From the NCBI RefSeq assembly GCF_000003815.2, contig NC_049985.1, positions 24,390,981-24,454,980 of the forward strand: a DNA stretch of 64,000 nucleotides, in the 5' to 3' direction. A model generated the notes under the pieces. It had not been told where the DNA came from. It searched no databases and saw only the letters and a program-made list of their open reading frames with translations. Below are positions 45,512-55,161 of this stretch, piece after piece. Numbering within the stretch: the stretch's first letter is position 1; every line of letters begins with the position of its first letter. The stretch comes from Branchiostoma floridae (taxonomy: Eukaryota > Chordata > Leptocardii > Amphioxiformes > Branchiostomatidae). Both the position numbers and the translations under genes were made by a program.

Positions 45512-45884
45512 CATCATCATCATCATCGGTCGACGTGATCAAATGTAGACATGTTCGCACATGTCTACACACGACGGGGTTATACCGCCCCTTACGGGGT
45601 GACATACCCTTTCGTAGGCTAATTACAAGACGGGGATGCGCCAGGTCTCCCGTCCGGGTGAATGATGTAATTCACCATGTGGCTGATACGAGACAGAGGT
45701 TCGCCAGGCCTCCATCCGGGTGATTTGAAGTGAATCACCAACTCCCGACAGAAGGATTTGCACCAACGCACACCGCACCATCGCACGTGTGGGGGTTCTT
45801 TAACGTGCATGGGGTATGGCTCTCCCCATACACGGGACCTCCATTTAACGTCCTATCCGAGGGACGACTCATTTTTCACTTGAG
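45512..45884 (-). mobile_element. SINE-like element, 5'-truncated, with 10-bp target duplication
   Basis: On the minus strand it matches the body of the element at 12292 (shared gttaaagaacccccacac, gtatcagccacatggtga and ccccgtaaggggcggta), but begins at tactcaagtgaaaaatgagt, lacking the tRNA-like head. The tail is an ATG repeat (catcatcat on the + strand). The sequence taaagatagt flanks it at 45502-45511 and 45885-45894. Sister spacers carry a single copy there (ataaagatagtatcttt, for example about 58199). Confidence 0.9.
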
Positions 45885-46739
45885 TAAAGATAGTATCTTT
45901 CGTCAAGACTAGTAGATGTTCTTTAAAAAAGTTGTCAGTGATATAGTTTAACGTTATTCTTCGATAGGTTTTTATATCTACTGTGATGTGCTATGTATGT
46001 TACATTGTGTCTGATATGTAGTGACATTTCCTTGCTAAGGTTTTTCTAAACTCTACGCATGCCGTTATCCTTGCCACAAACAAGCTTTAAGTAGCCTTTG
46101 ATAAATCGTAATCACCTTAAAAGGTTAATAGAGGTTTGGACTTACTGATGTTTTTTTTTCTTTCTTGATCTTCATCAATATAACAGTTAAGTGATTTGGT
46201 TGTGGTTATATAACGTTATACATTATCAAGTGATACCAAGAGATACAAAATGCACCGAAACCAGTCTTATTTTATTTATTGGCGTGTTGTTTACTGCCTT
46301 TTTATTAAATATAATTCGCCATTTGCAATTACACTCTTACGAATGAATCTGGTATGTGTCTTCACTTTTGTAAGATGAAAATTAAATGGTATGAGCAGCA
46401 AATTTTACCATACATGGCAATGCAATTCGTACAAAAAGCCCTGCGTCCAGGGATATGCAATGAATCTCGCTCTGCAAAAGCTTGTGTTGTATTAAACTAT
46501 GTAACGTACCCAGAGGTTTCTGTCATGCATAGCCCACTGCATTTGAAGAAGTACAAACATTGCCGTTTGTTTTGTAGTTCCGTTTAGACTCAATTGAACC
46601 GTGACGACGCCAGCTGGAATATAGAGCCCTCTAGCGAAATGTTTGCCTAGGATGGGCATGCCTTAACCAATGAGATAAATATATTTGATATTATTGGTAC
46701 AACGAAGTACACTTATTCCTCAACGCACTGTAGCTGGTT

Positions 46740-47794
46740 ACCTCCATGAAATGTCATGGAGGTTATATTTTACCCTGTGTTTGTCTGTCTGTCTGTCTGT
46801 CTGTGTGTGTGTAAACAAGATAACTCAAGAACGGCTTGGTGGATTGGTTTCATACTTGGTGTGTTGGTAGGGTGTGATGAAAGCTGGAAATGATTAGATT
46901 TTGGGCCCCCTAGCGGCTTCCCTTGGTACTGCAGCGCAACTTCCGGGTTTGCTATCTCGTGTTCTGAGCAAGCTATGGTCACGATTTTGAAGTGTTAGAT
47001 AGCTCTTGTGCTTAGGAATAAGTGACATAAGTTTGGGCCCCCTAGCGTCTAGTTTGGGAAAGCAGGGGCATTTTTGTCAAAAACTTCTGAAGACGATAAC
47101 TCAAGAAGGGAACAACGGATTTTCATCATTTTTGGTATGTAGGTACCTTAGACAATGTTTTACAAGATAAAATACTAATTATGCAAAACAGGAGTACATT
47201 TGCATAATTAATGAGAATATTCTATCATGGCAGTTTTTTCAATGTATCTCTTGTTCCAGACATGCTATGATCTTGACATTTTGGTGGTAGATAGCTTTTG
47301 GTGTCATGACAAATTGGGGCAAGCTTCAGCCCCCTAACATTTAATTGTGGAACTGCATGGGTGTTTTTGTCAAGACACTCCAAAGAGGATAACTGCAGAA
47401 AGGAACGACGGATTGCCTGCATTTTAGGCATGCGGGTAGCTTGGGCAAAGATGTTTATAATGATATACATGTTATGCAAATGAGGACTTAATTTGTATAA
47501 TTAATGAGGAAATTGTATAGTTCCATTGTTTTCAATAACTGGACCTCAATACATATAACACATGTTAATTATGATAGGTGGAATATAAGCAGATACCAAA
47601 TATGGTAATGAGGAACTCATTTGCATAATTTATGTAAAAATTGCAAAACCGCTTTATGACTAATAATGGGTACATGTGTACGTTAGTCAATGATGAACAA
47701 CCCCATCCATAAATTATGTTAATGTGTTAGTCAATTGCATGAAATTTACGAAAGCTCTAAATTTTCATGGAGGTATGAGGTCGCCGAACTCTAG
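46740..47794. mobile_element. 1.05-kb insertion with terminal hairpin and internal repeats
   Basis: Starts with a perfect hairpin (acctccatga, loop, tcatggaggt) and carries ttcatggaggt again near the right end (47762-47774), giving an inverted terminal match of about 12 bp. Sister spacers read through at this point (gctggttttcaatgc near 54550; aaggttttcaatgc near 59062). Internally, three related units of about 280 bp begin with gataact(c/g)(a/c)agaa at 46819, 47095 and 47388. A CTGT run lies at 46784-46806. No transposase is encoded. Family not recognised. Confidence 0.7.
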
Positions 47795-48124
47795 TTTTCA
47801 ATGCAATTATGCAAATCCAACATATAACAAAACTTAGGGACCTGAAAGTAGTCTTGTGCATAGGAAGTTGATAGTATGTGATGTTTGTGCATAAGAAGTT
47901 GATAGTATGTGATGTTGATATTATGCCCCACGTTTTGTCCTCCATATTTCATGGACGTTTGGACAGAACGGGGAATAAGGTTGACCACAAATGACATGTA
48001 CAGAGTTTTCCGCGCTAAACACGTACAGTCATGCGTCTCGTCAGAAAAGAGGAACCAAAAACATCAAGGATGAAACTTGAAAGAGGAAATTGGTATATAT
48101 GTTGATCCAGACGGCTGTAAACCT

Positions 48125-48274
48125 ATGTTTAACATGCTCTTCGTCGTCATCGGTCGTCTTCCCTTATTTCCGACCGGAGGTACGGAGAGGTGCACCTGTC
48201 GGCCAAGATCGCAGACAAAGCAAAGTGGTAACGTGTTGTGCTCTCTGTATCACGTACGAAGTCTTCGTTAAGAA
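48125..48274 (+). pseudogene. Partial RTK leader copy upstream of gene G
   Basis: MFNMLFVVIGRLPLFPTG, then a frame change and the block cggagaggtgcacctgtcgg...agacaaagcaaagtgg, ending in ctctctgtatcacgt. Same relic as before F, I and J, 302 bp before the G start. Confidence 0.75.
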
Positions 48275-48426
48275 TGAGGAAGGGGACTGACCACGTTAAA
48301 TGTGTACACAGTTTACGCCTTCGTCATGTAGCTGCAGTCACCCACGACGTCACAAAAAAGGAACAAAAAGGTAAGACACGATAGAGGAACTTGGGAATGT
48401 CTGTTAAGCTGGACGTCTGTGAAGCT

Positions 48427-51276
48427 ATGTTCAACATGAAGACAGTCACTGCACTCTTCGTCGTCATCGTTCGTCTTCTCGTTTTTAGCATCTGGACGTA
48501 CGGAGAGGTGCACCTGTCGGTTAAGATCGCAGAGAATGCCGACATTGGGGTGCAAGTTATCCGCGTTCTACCGACCACACCTGGAGCCAAGGAGGAAGTT
48601 CCGTGTGATATCATAGACGGAAACGTCCACGGGCGCTTCAGTGTGACTCACTACTGTGTGATTGTAGTCGCCCGTCCTTTAGACTTTGGTATAAACCAAA
48701 GGTATAACCTGACTGTAAACGTCCCTGGGACAACTGAGACCCGTTTTATTGACATACAAGTTGAGGACGTGGACGGATATCCTCCTATCTACAAAGACAC
48801 CTGCGAAATGCCAGTCCTTGGAAACGACAAGACACCTAGAAATCTTGCTTTCAACGCGGCAGTAATAGGGAAGTACATGGAAAAGAGTGGAGGGTTATTC
48901 ACTATGAAAGCTGATGCCAAAAATTATCAGACATCGCAAGCTGAGAAGATGCATACAACGGTACAAAGTTACGCCAGCAGTGACTGTCTCGCTGTGTTTA
49001 TAGTCGGTATTCGTCACGCGAATGACTTGAGAACGGTAAACGGTTTTTGGCTTTCATATAATCGTTGCTTCCAATGCTTTGACCCAGTTGACTCTGAGCA
49101 TTTCCTTCAAATCCAAATCATCCATGATGACCATATCTCATGTGACTTTTTAAGTATTCCGGATTCAACTATCATTGACAGGGCTAGACAGTCTTATGTC
49201 TGGAATAAATACAAGTTCAAGCTTTTAATTCAATTCAAAGTACGGTCTACAGAAAAACACCGATTCGTCTGCAAATTTCCACAGAGAAGATCAATTTCTG
49301 TGTTAACGAGACGAAATCATGCATATGATGAAATATTAATTAGTAGCCTGGAATTTGAGATCAAGCCTATCGGTTGTCCACCGAACAAATACGGTTTGAC
49401 CTGTGAGCAGAACTGTACTTGTGAGAACGGCGCCCGCTGCCATGGGTTGAACGGTGCCTGTAAGTGTCAGCCTGGGTGGAAAGGTGTCGTCTGTGACATA
49501 CCTCACAGTACCGTTGCCATCATCGCGACTCCTAGCGACTCGCGACAGATTCACATTAAGGGTTTGTTGACATTACACTGCAAATCTTTCCATGTGGCTG
49601 TTGAGAAGATGGTTTGGACATTTCCTAATGGTACAAGAAGGAGGATACGTGGCACTCAAGAAGACCAAGTCGTGATCGATAGCATCCAGTCTGAACACAA
49701 CGGTACCTACACCTGTACTGGTATTACTGAAGAGGAAACGGAAGTTCACGCCCGTTACGAGCTACAGGCAGTCAACTGTCCTTCCGGCAAAAGAGGTGAA
49801 TTGTGCGAAGAGGACTGCAACTGTCTCCATGGTGCCAGATGTGACCGGTGGGCCGGCTGTGTCTGTCCGCCGGGATGGACAGGAAGAATTTGTGAGACCA
49901 AATGCCCAGACGGCACCTACGGACGGGGCTGCAGCGGTGAGTGCCCATGTCAAAACGGTGCCATTTGCGATCCTAGCGACGGTCAGTGTAACTGCACCGA
50001 GGGGTGGTATGGTATGCATTGTACCCGTCCATGTTTAAGTGGTCGGTACGGGTGGAGATGTCGGCAGGCCTGTGACTGTAAGAACAACGCCACATGCTAT
50101 CACGTAGATGGCAGCTGCACATGCGCGCCGCCCTGGACCGGACAGCGGTGTGACGTCATCCAACCCGAAGCATCTCTGCTACCACTACAGATCTCTATCC
50201 CCCTTTCATTGACGCTGCTTGGTGTCTTGGCAGCTTTTTACAAATGGAGGGCGGCAACTAGAATAAGACAAGACGAAGACCAAGAGGAGACGCAGGTGTT
50301 ACTCGAACTTAAAAGTATGGAAGAAAACCTCGCACAGAGTCTACAGCCCGGCTGGCTCAAACGGTGGGAGAGGAAGGCAAAGGATCTGACTCTGGGCGAT
50401 CTGATTGGTCAGGGTGCATTTTCGTTAATCCGGGAAGGGCGTTTACGCACCAGTAATGCTGACGTCACAGTTGTAGCGGTCAAGTCCGTCCGTTCTAAGG
50501 ACAGACTGTGCTATCGAGCTTTCTATCGCGAAGCAGCAATGCTGGTTGCTTTGGACGAAAACGGCAAAGAACACAACCCTGATGGGCATCCCAACATTAT
50601 CAAGCTGTTTGGTGTAATCACCAAGTCCACACCAAAGTGTATTATCTTGGAATTTGCTGCCAAAGGTGATCTTCTACAACTTTTAAAACAGCAAGCTAGA
50701 CATAACAGTGCTCGTCTACTGGGTAGATTTCTCCGCTACGCAGTCCACATATCACGTGCCCTGAAGGAGCTCCGACGTCTGCGCATCGCTCACGGTGACG
50801 TGGCCGCCCGAAACGTCCTCATCAGTGGAGACGACGTCGCCAAGCTGTCTGACTTCGGTCTGGCCCATGACGTGTACACCACAACCACGTACATATCCTC
50901 AGGTAAGAACGACGCAAAGGAACTCCTCCCTCTGAAGTGGATGGCTCTGGAGTCGCTGGAGTCTCGCCGGATCACGTGCGAGAGCGACACGTGGTCGTTC
51001 GGCGTGCTGCTGTTGGAGATCGCCGCGTTCGGGGAGGAGCCCGACTATCAGCACGAGATCCAGCTGAGTTGTCCCAGGTTGGTCGGGATCCTGAGACAGG
51101 GATATCGTCTGCAGAAGCCACCCGGATGTCCGGACAGACTGTATGACGTCATGAAGTCGTGTTGGCAGGAGGACCCGTCAGCCAGACCAGAGCCGGTAGA
51201 ACTTGAGCAGAAGCTGACAGACTGTCGTGAAGAAATAGATCCACTATTTATCGTCGAGAAAGTGACCACACTTTAG
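48427..51276 (+). CDS. RTK gene G: intact, type 3 ectodomain, shortened membrane span
   Basis: 949 codons from MFNMKTVTALFVV. The frame is open slightly further 5' (an ATG at 48397), but the family start is preferred. The ectodomain is type 3 with a changed segment (TMKADAKNYQTSQAEKMH). The membrane segment is four residues shorter than in F (GVLAAFYKWR against GVLAALVALYKWR) through an in-frame 12-bp loss near 50235. The kinase has GQGAFSLIREG, VAVK, YREAAM, HGDVAARN, DFG and KWMALE, and carries an LLLEIAAF variant and ESRRITCESD near its end. The tail is VTTL. Predicted active kinase. Confidence 0.9.
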   Translation: MFNMKTVTALFVVIVRLLVFSIWTYGEVHLSVKIAENADIGVQVIRVLPTTPGAKEEVPCDIIDGNVHGRFSVTHYCVIVVARPLDFGINQRYNLTVNVPGTTETRFIDIQVEDVDGYPPIYKDTCEMPVLGNDKTPRNLAFNAAVIGKYMEKSGGLFTMKADAKNYQTSQAEKMHTTVQSYASSDCLAVFIVGIRHANDLRTVNGFWLSYNRCFQCFDPVDSEHFLQIQIIHDDHISCDFLSIPDSTIIDRARQSYVWNKYKFKLLIQFKVRSTEKHRFVCKFPQRRSISVLTRRNHAYDEILISSLEFEIKPIGCPPNKYGLTCEQNCTCENGARCHGLNGACKCQPGWKGVVCDIPHSTVAIIATPSDSRQIHIKGLLTLHCKSFHVAVEKMVWTFPNGTRRRIRGTQEDQVVIDSIQSEHNGTYTCTGITEEETEVHARYELQAVNCPSGKRGELCEEDCNCLHGARCDRWAGCVCPPGWTGRICETKCPDGTYGRGCSGECPCQNGAICDPSDGQCNCTEGWYGMHCTRPCLSGRYGWRCRQACDCKNNATCYHVDGSCTCAPPWTGQRCDVIQPEASLLPLQISIPLSLTLLGVLAAFYKWRAATRIRQDEDQEETQVLLELKSMEENLAQSLQPGWLKRWERKAKDLTLGDLIGQGAFSLIREGRLRTSNADVTVVAVKSVRSKDRLCYRAFYREAAMLVALDENGKEHNPDGHPNIIKLFGVITKSTPKCIILEFAAKGDLLQLLKQQARHNSARLLGRFLRYAVHISRALKELRRLRIAHGDVAARNVLISGDDVAKLSDFGLAHDVYTTTTYISSGKNDAKELLPLKWMALESLESRRITCESDTWSFGVLLLEIAAFGEEPDYQHEIQLSCPRLVGILRQGYRLQKPPGCPDRLYDVMKSCWQEDPSARPEPVELEQKLTDCREEIDPLFIVEKVTTL

Positions 51277-52478
51277 AAATCGAATAATCTTTTAGGAAAC
51301 AAAAAAAAGTGAAGGTTACAGTCCATATTTCAAAAGACTTTTCGCTCATCTCGTTAGGTGTACACTATTCTTCTAGGCCACTGTACCGATGAAAGCCAAT
51401 CATGAGACGTTTACCATACAAACTATCTTAAATTCCTTGTATTTTTGTTAAATTATAAAGATAATATCTTTGGTCAAAACAAGTAGATATTCTTCTTGAA
51501 ATGCTGTCAGTGACATAGTCTATTTATTCTCTTTGATAGGTTTTTACATCTACTGCGATATGCAAAGTATATTACATTTAATGTATCTGATATGTAGTGG
51601 CATTTCCTTGGCCATGTCTGTAACGGTTTATAAACTCGTTTTTCTTGCCACAATCAAGCTTTAAGTAGCCGGACTGTTTACAATGATAAATCGCAATTAC
51701 CTTAAAAGGTTAATTTAGGTTATGGCTTACTGATGTGTTTTTTTTATTCTTTCTTCATCTTCATTAATTTACTGATTAAGTGAATTAGTTGTGGTTATGT
51801 AACGTTATATATTATTAAGTGATACCAAGAGATACAAAATGTAACGAAGCCAGTCTTATTTTATTCATTGGCGTGCTGTTTACTGACATTTCATCAAATA
51901 TAATTTGTCTTCCGCAACTACACTCTTAAGAATGAATCTGGTATGTGTCTTCATTTCTGTAGAATGACAATTACACGGTATGAGCAGCATATTTTACCAT
52001 ACATGGCAATGCAATTCGTACAAAAAGCCCTGAGTATAGGGATATGCAATGGAATATCTGAAAAGGCTTGCGTTGTATTGAACTATGTAACATACCCAGA
52101 GGTCTTAGTCATGCATGGCCCACTGGATTTGAAGAAGTACAAACATCGCCTTTTGTTTTGAAGTTCCGTTTGGACTCAACTAAACAGTGACGACTACTAG
52201 CGGGGTATAAAGACTTCTAGCCACATTTTTTGCTTACCTTCGCCATCCCACAGCCAATGGGATGCGTGTATTTGACCTCCTTATTAAAAAAAAAAAACGA
52301 AGTATACACCTACTAGTACTTCAATAACCACTGTAGCTGGTTTTCTATATTCTAGTATGTAAAACTATGGTCCAACAAAACATAGGGACCTGAAAGTTAT
52401 CTTGCGCATAAAACGTTAACCGTATGCTATGTTGATATTTTGCCACACGTTTTGTTCTCAATATTTCATGTACATTTT
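51277..52478. other. Spacer G-H
   Basis: Very similar to spacer B-C (24202-25395) until it is cut off at 'catgtacattttgg', where kinase sequence of H begins. It therefore lacks the leader, promoter and ATG of a normal unit. No insertion was seen. Confidence 0.65.
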
Positions 52479-53400
52479 GGCTCAAACGGTGGGAGAGGAA
52501 GGCAAAGGATCTGACTCTGGGCGATCTGATTGGTCAGGGCGCATTTTCATTTTCAGAGAAGGGCGGTTACGCACCGCTAACGCTGACGTCACAGTTGTGG
52601 CGGTCAAGTCCGTCCGTTCGAAGGACAGACTGTGCCATCGAGCTTTCTATCGTGAGGCAGCAATGCTGGTTGCTTTGGACGAAAACGGCAAAGAACACAA
52701 CCCTGATGGGCATCCCAACATTATCAAGCTGTTTGGTGTCATAACCAGGTCTAGGCCAAGGTGTATTCTCTTGGAATATGCTGCCAAAGGTGATCTCCTG
52801 CAACTTTTGAAACAGCAGACTAAAAACAACGTTGCTTGTCTACAAGGCAGCTTTCTCCGCTACGCAGTCCACATATCACGTGCCCTGAAGGAGCTCCGAC
52901 GTCTGCGCATCGCTCACGGTGACGTGGCCGCCCGAAACGTCCTCATCAGTGGAGACGACGTCGCCAAGCTGTCTGACTTCGGTCTGGCCCATGACGTGTA
53001 CACCACATCCACGTACATCTCCTCAGGTAAGAACGACGCGGAGGAACTCCTCCCTCTGAAGTGGATGGCTCTGGAGTCGCTGGAGACTCGTAAGTTCACG
53101 TGCGAGAGCGACACGTGGTCGTTCGGCGTGCTGCTGTGGGAGATCGCCGCGTTCGGGGAGGAGCCCGACTATCAGCACGAGTTCCGACTGAGTTGTCCCA
53201 GATTGGTCGGGATCCTGAGACAGGGATATCGTCTGCAGAAACCAACAGAATGTCCGGACAGACTGTATGACGTCATGAAGTCGTGTTGGCAGGAGGACCC
53301 GTCAGCCAGACCAGAGCCGGCAGAACTTGAGAAGAAGCTGACAGACTGTCGTGATGAAATAGATCCACTGTTCGTCATCGAGAAGGTGACCACACTGTAG
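52479..53400 (+). pseudogene. RTK fragment H: kinase-only remnant fused to spacer
   Basis: Starts abruptly in the juxtamembrane codons (LKRWERKAKDL region) directly after spacer DNA; signal peptide, ectodomain and membrane span are missing. A 1-bp loss near 52549 puts the glycine-loop codons out of frame with the rest. An ORF from an ATG in spacer DNA (52429) reads the first 26 kinase codons in the wrong frame and then enters the true frame at REGRLRTANAD. From there VAVK, YREAAM, HGDVAARN, DFG and KWMALE are intact to the VTTL tail and stop at 53398-53400. A soluble product would lack the glycine loop, so this is probably dead. Confidence 0.85.
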
Positions 53401-54004
53401 AAATCGTCCTAGCTTCCAGGGAATTAAAATAGTGAAGGTCAGAGTTTAAATTTCATAAGACATTTCGGTCGTCTCGTTTAAATAAGTGTGCACTGTTCTT
53501 TTAGGCAACACAGACCATGAAAGCCAATTATGAAACATTTAGCATACAAAATGTATTTTGTTAAAATATAGTAGATATTCTAGCAGTAAAGTTGTCAGTG
53601 ATATAGTCTATTTATTCTTCGATAGGTTTTTATATCCACTGCGATGTGAAAAGTATGTAACACTGTGTCTGATATGTAGTAACATTTCCTTGGTCATGTC
53701 TGTACCTATTTCTAAACTCGTTTTTCTTGCCACAATCAAGCTTTAATTAGCCTGACTGTCTACGATTATAAATCGCATCCATCTTAAAAGGTAGATAGAG
53801 TTTTGGACTTACTGATGTTTCTTTATACCAGTTAAATGATTTAGTTGTGCTTATACAACGTTATACATTATCAAGTGATACCAAGAGATACAAAATGCAA
53901 CTTACAAGTCATATTTTATTCATTAGCGTGCTATTTACTGACATGTACATTTCATCAAATATAATTTGTCTTTCACAATTACCCTCTTACGAATTTATCT
54001 GGTA

Positions 54005-54182
54005 CAGTCAAACCTGTCTATAGTGGCCACTCAACGGACTGGACAAATGTGGTCACTATAGACAGGTGGCCTCTGTATAGAGGTGGCAATTTGTAGATAA
54101 AATACCCAATGGACCGACAAAAAGTAGCCACTATGGACAGGTGGCCCCTCTGTAGAGGTGGCCCCTAATACAGGTTTGACTG
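54005..54182. mobile_element. 178-bp MITE with TA duplication and visible empty site
   Basis: Ends are inverted (cagtcaaacctgt and acaggtttgactg), and several internal blocks (ctatagacaggtggc, gtagaggtgg) also repeat. TA flanks it at 54003-54004 and 54183-54184. Sister spacers read atctggtatgtgtctt with a single TA (for example 24848-24862 and 51938-51952), which is the pre-insertion state. This is Tc1/mariner/pogo-like behaviour; no transposase is present. Confidence 0.88.
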
Positions 54183-54857
54183 TATGTGTCTTCATTTTTG
54201 TAAGACGACAATTACATGGTATGAGCAGCAAATTTTACCATACATGGCAATGCAATTTGTCCAAAAAGCCCTGCGTATAGTGAAATGCAATGAATCTCTG
54301 AAAAGGCTTGTGTTGTATTAAACTATGTGACATACCCAGAGGTTTCTGTCATGCATGGTCCACTGCATTTGAAGAAGTACAAACATCGCCGTTCGTTTAT
54401 TGTTCCGTTTAGACTCAATTGAATCGTGACGACTCCCAGTGGGGATATAGAGCCTTTTAGGCAAATGTTTGCTTACGTTGGGTATGTTATGACTAATGAG
54501 AAATGTATATTCGACCTTCTTGGTACAACGAAGTACGCTTATTTCACTGTAGCTGGTTTTCAATGCAATTATGCAAAACTAAACTCCAACAAAACATAGG
54601 CAACTGAAAGTAGGCTTGCGCATTAGAAGTTGATCTTATGTGATTTTGATATTATGCCCCACGTTTTGTCTTCCATATTTCATGTACATTTTGGACAGAA
54701 AGAGGAATGAGGTTGACCACAAATGACATGTACCTAGTTTTCCGCGCTCAACACCTGCAGTCACTTGTCTCGTCAAAAAAGAGGAACCAAAAATATCAAG
54801 GGAGAAACTTGAAAGAGGAAATTGGAATATATGTTGATCTAGACGGCTTTAAACCTA

Positions 54858-55010
54858 TGTTTAGCATGCTCTAATTTGTCGTCATCGGTCGTCTTCCCTT
54901 TTTTCCGACAGGACGTACGGAGAGGTGCACCTGTCGAAAAAGATCGCAGACAAAGCAAAGTGGTCACGTGGTGTGCTCTCTGTATCATGTACTAAGTCTG
55001 CGTAAAGAAT
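54858..55010 (+). pseudogene. Partial RTK leader copy upstream of gene I
   Basis: Starts ATG TTT AGC ATG CTC then an immediate TAA; the rest of the leader (gtcatcggtcgtctt, ggacgtacggagaggtgcac) is still readable. It lies 304 bp before the I start. Confidence 0.7.
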
Positions 55011-55161
55011 GAAGAAGTGGACTGACCACATAAAACGTGTACACAGTTTCCGCCTTCGTCATGTAGCTGCAGTCAGCCACGACGTCACAAAAGAGGAACA
55101 GAAAGGTAAGACACGATAGAGGAAATTGGGAATACCTGTTAAGCTGGACGTCTGTGAAGCT

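Larger units (their letters stand above)
45317..48426. other. Spacer F-G with two insertions
   Basis: Common spacer interrupted by a SINE-like element (45512-45884) and a 1.05-kb element (46740-47794), then the usual leader relic at 48125. The rest aligns with the other spacers. Small ORFs inside belong to the insertions. Confidence 0.65.
53401..55161. other. Spacer H-I
   Basis: Common spacer with one MITE (54005-54182), a leader relic (54858) and a degraded TATA position (cataaaa, 55029) before gene I. Apart from these no feature is seen. Confidence 0.6.

Noticed and set aside
45535-45912. Small ORFs in the F-G spacer
   Set aside because: They lie within the SINE-like insertion and match non-coding parts of the copies at 6511 and 12292.
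48391-48426. Upstream start for gene G (also 55126 for I and 59627 for J)
   Set aside because: The frame begins at a TTG there, and the shared MFNMK start fits a signal peptide in every copy.
52429-53400. Fragment H as a genuine cytoplasmic tyrosine kinase gene
   Set aside because: The first kinase codons, including the glycine loop, are read out of frame after a 1-bp loss, and the 5' part is spacer DNA.
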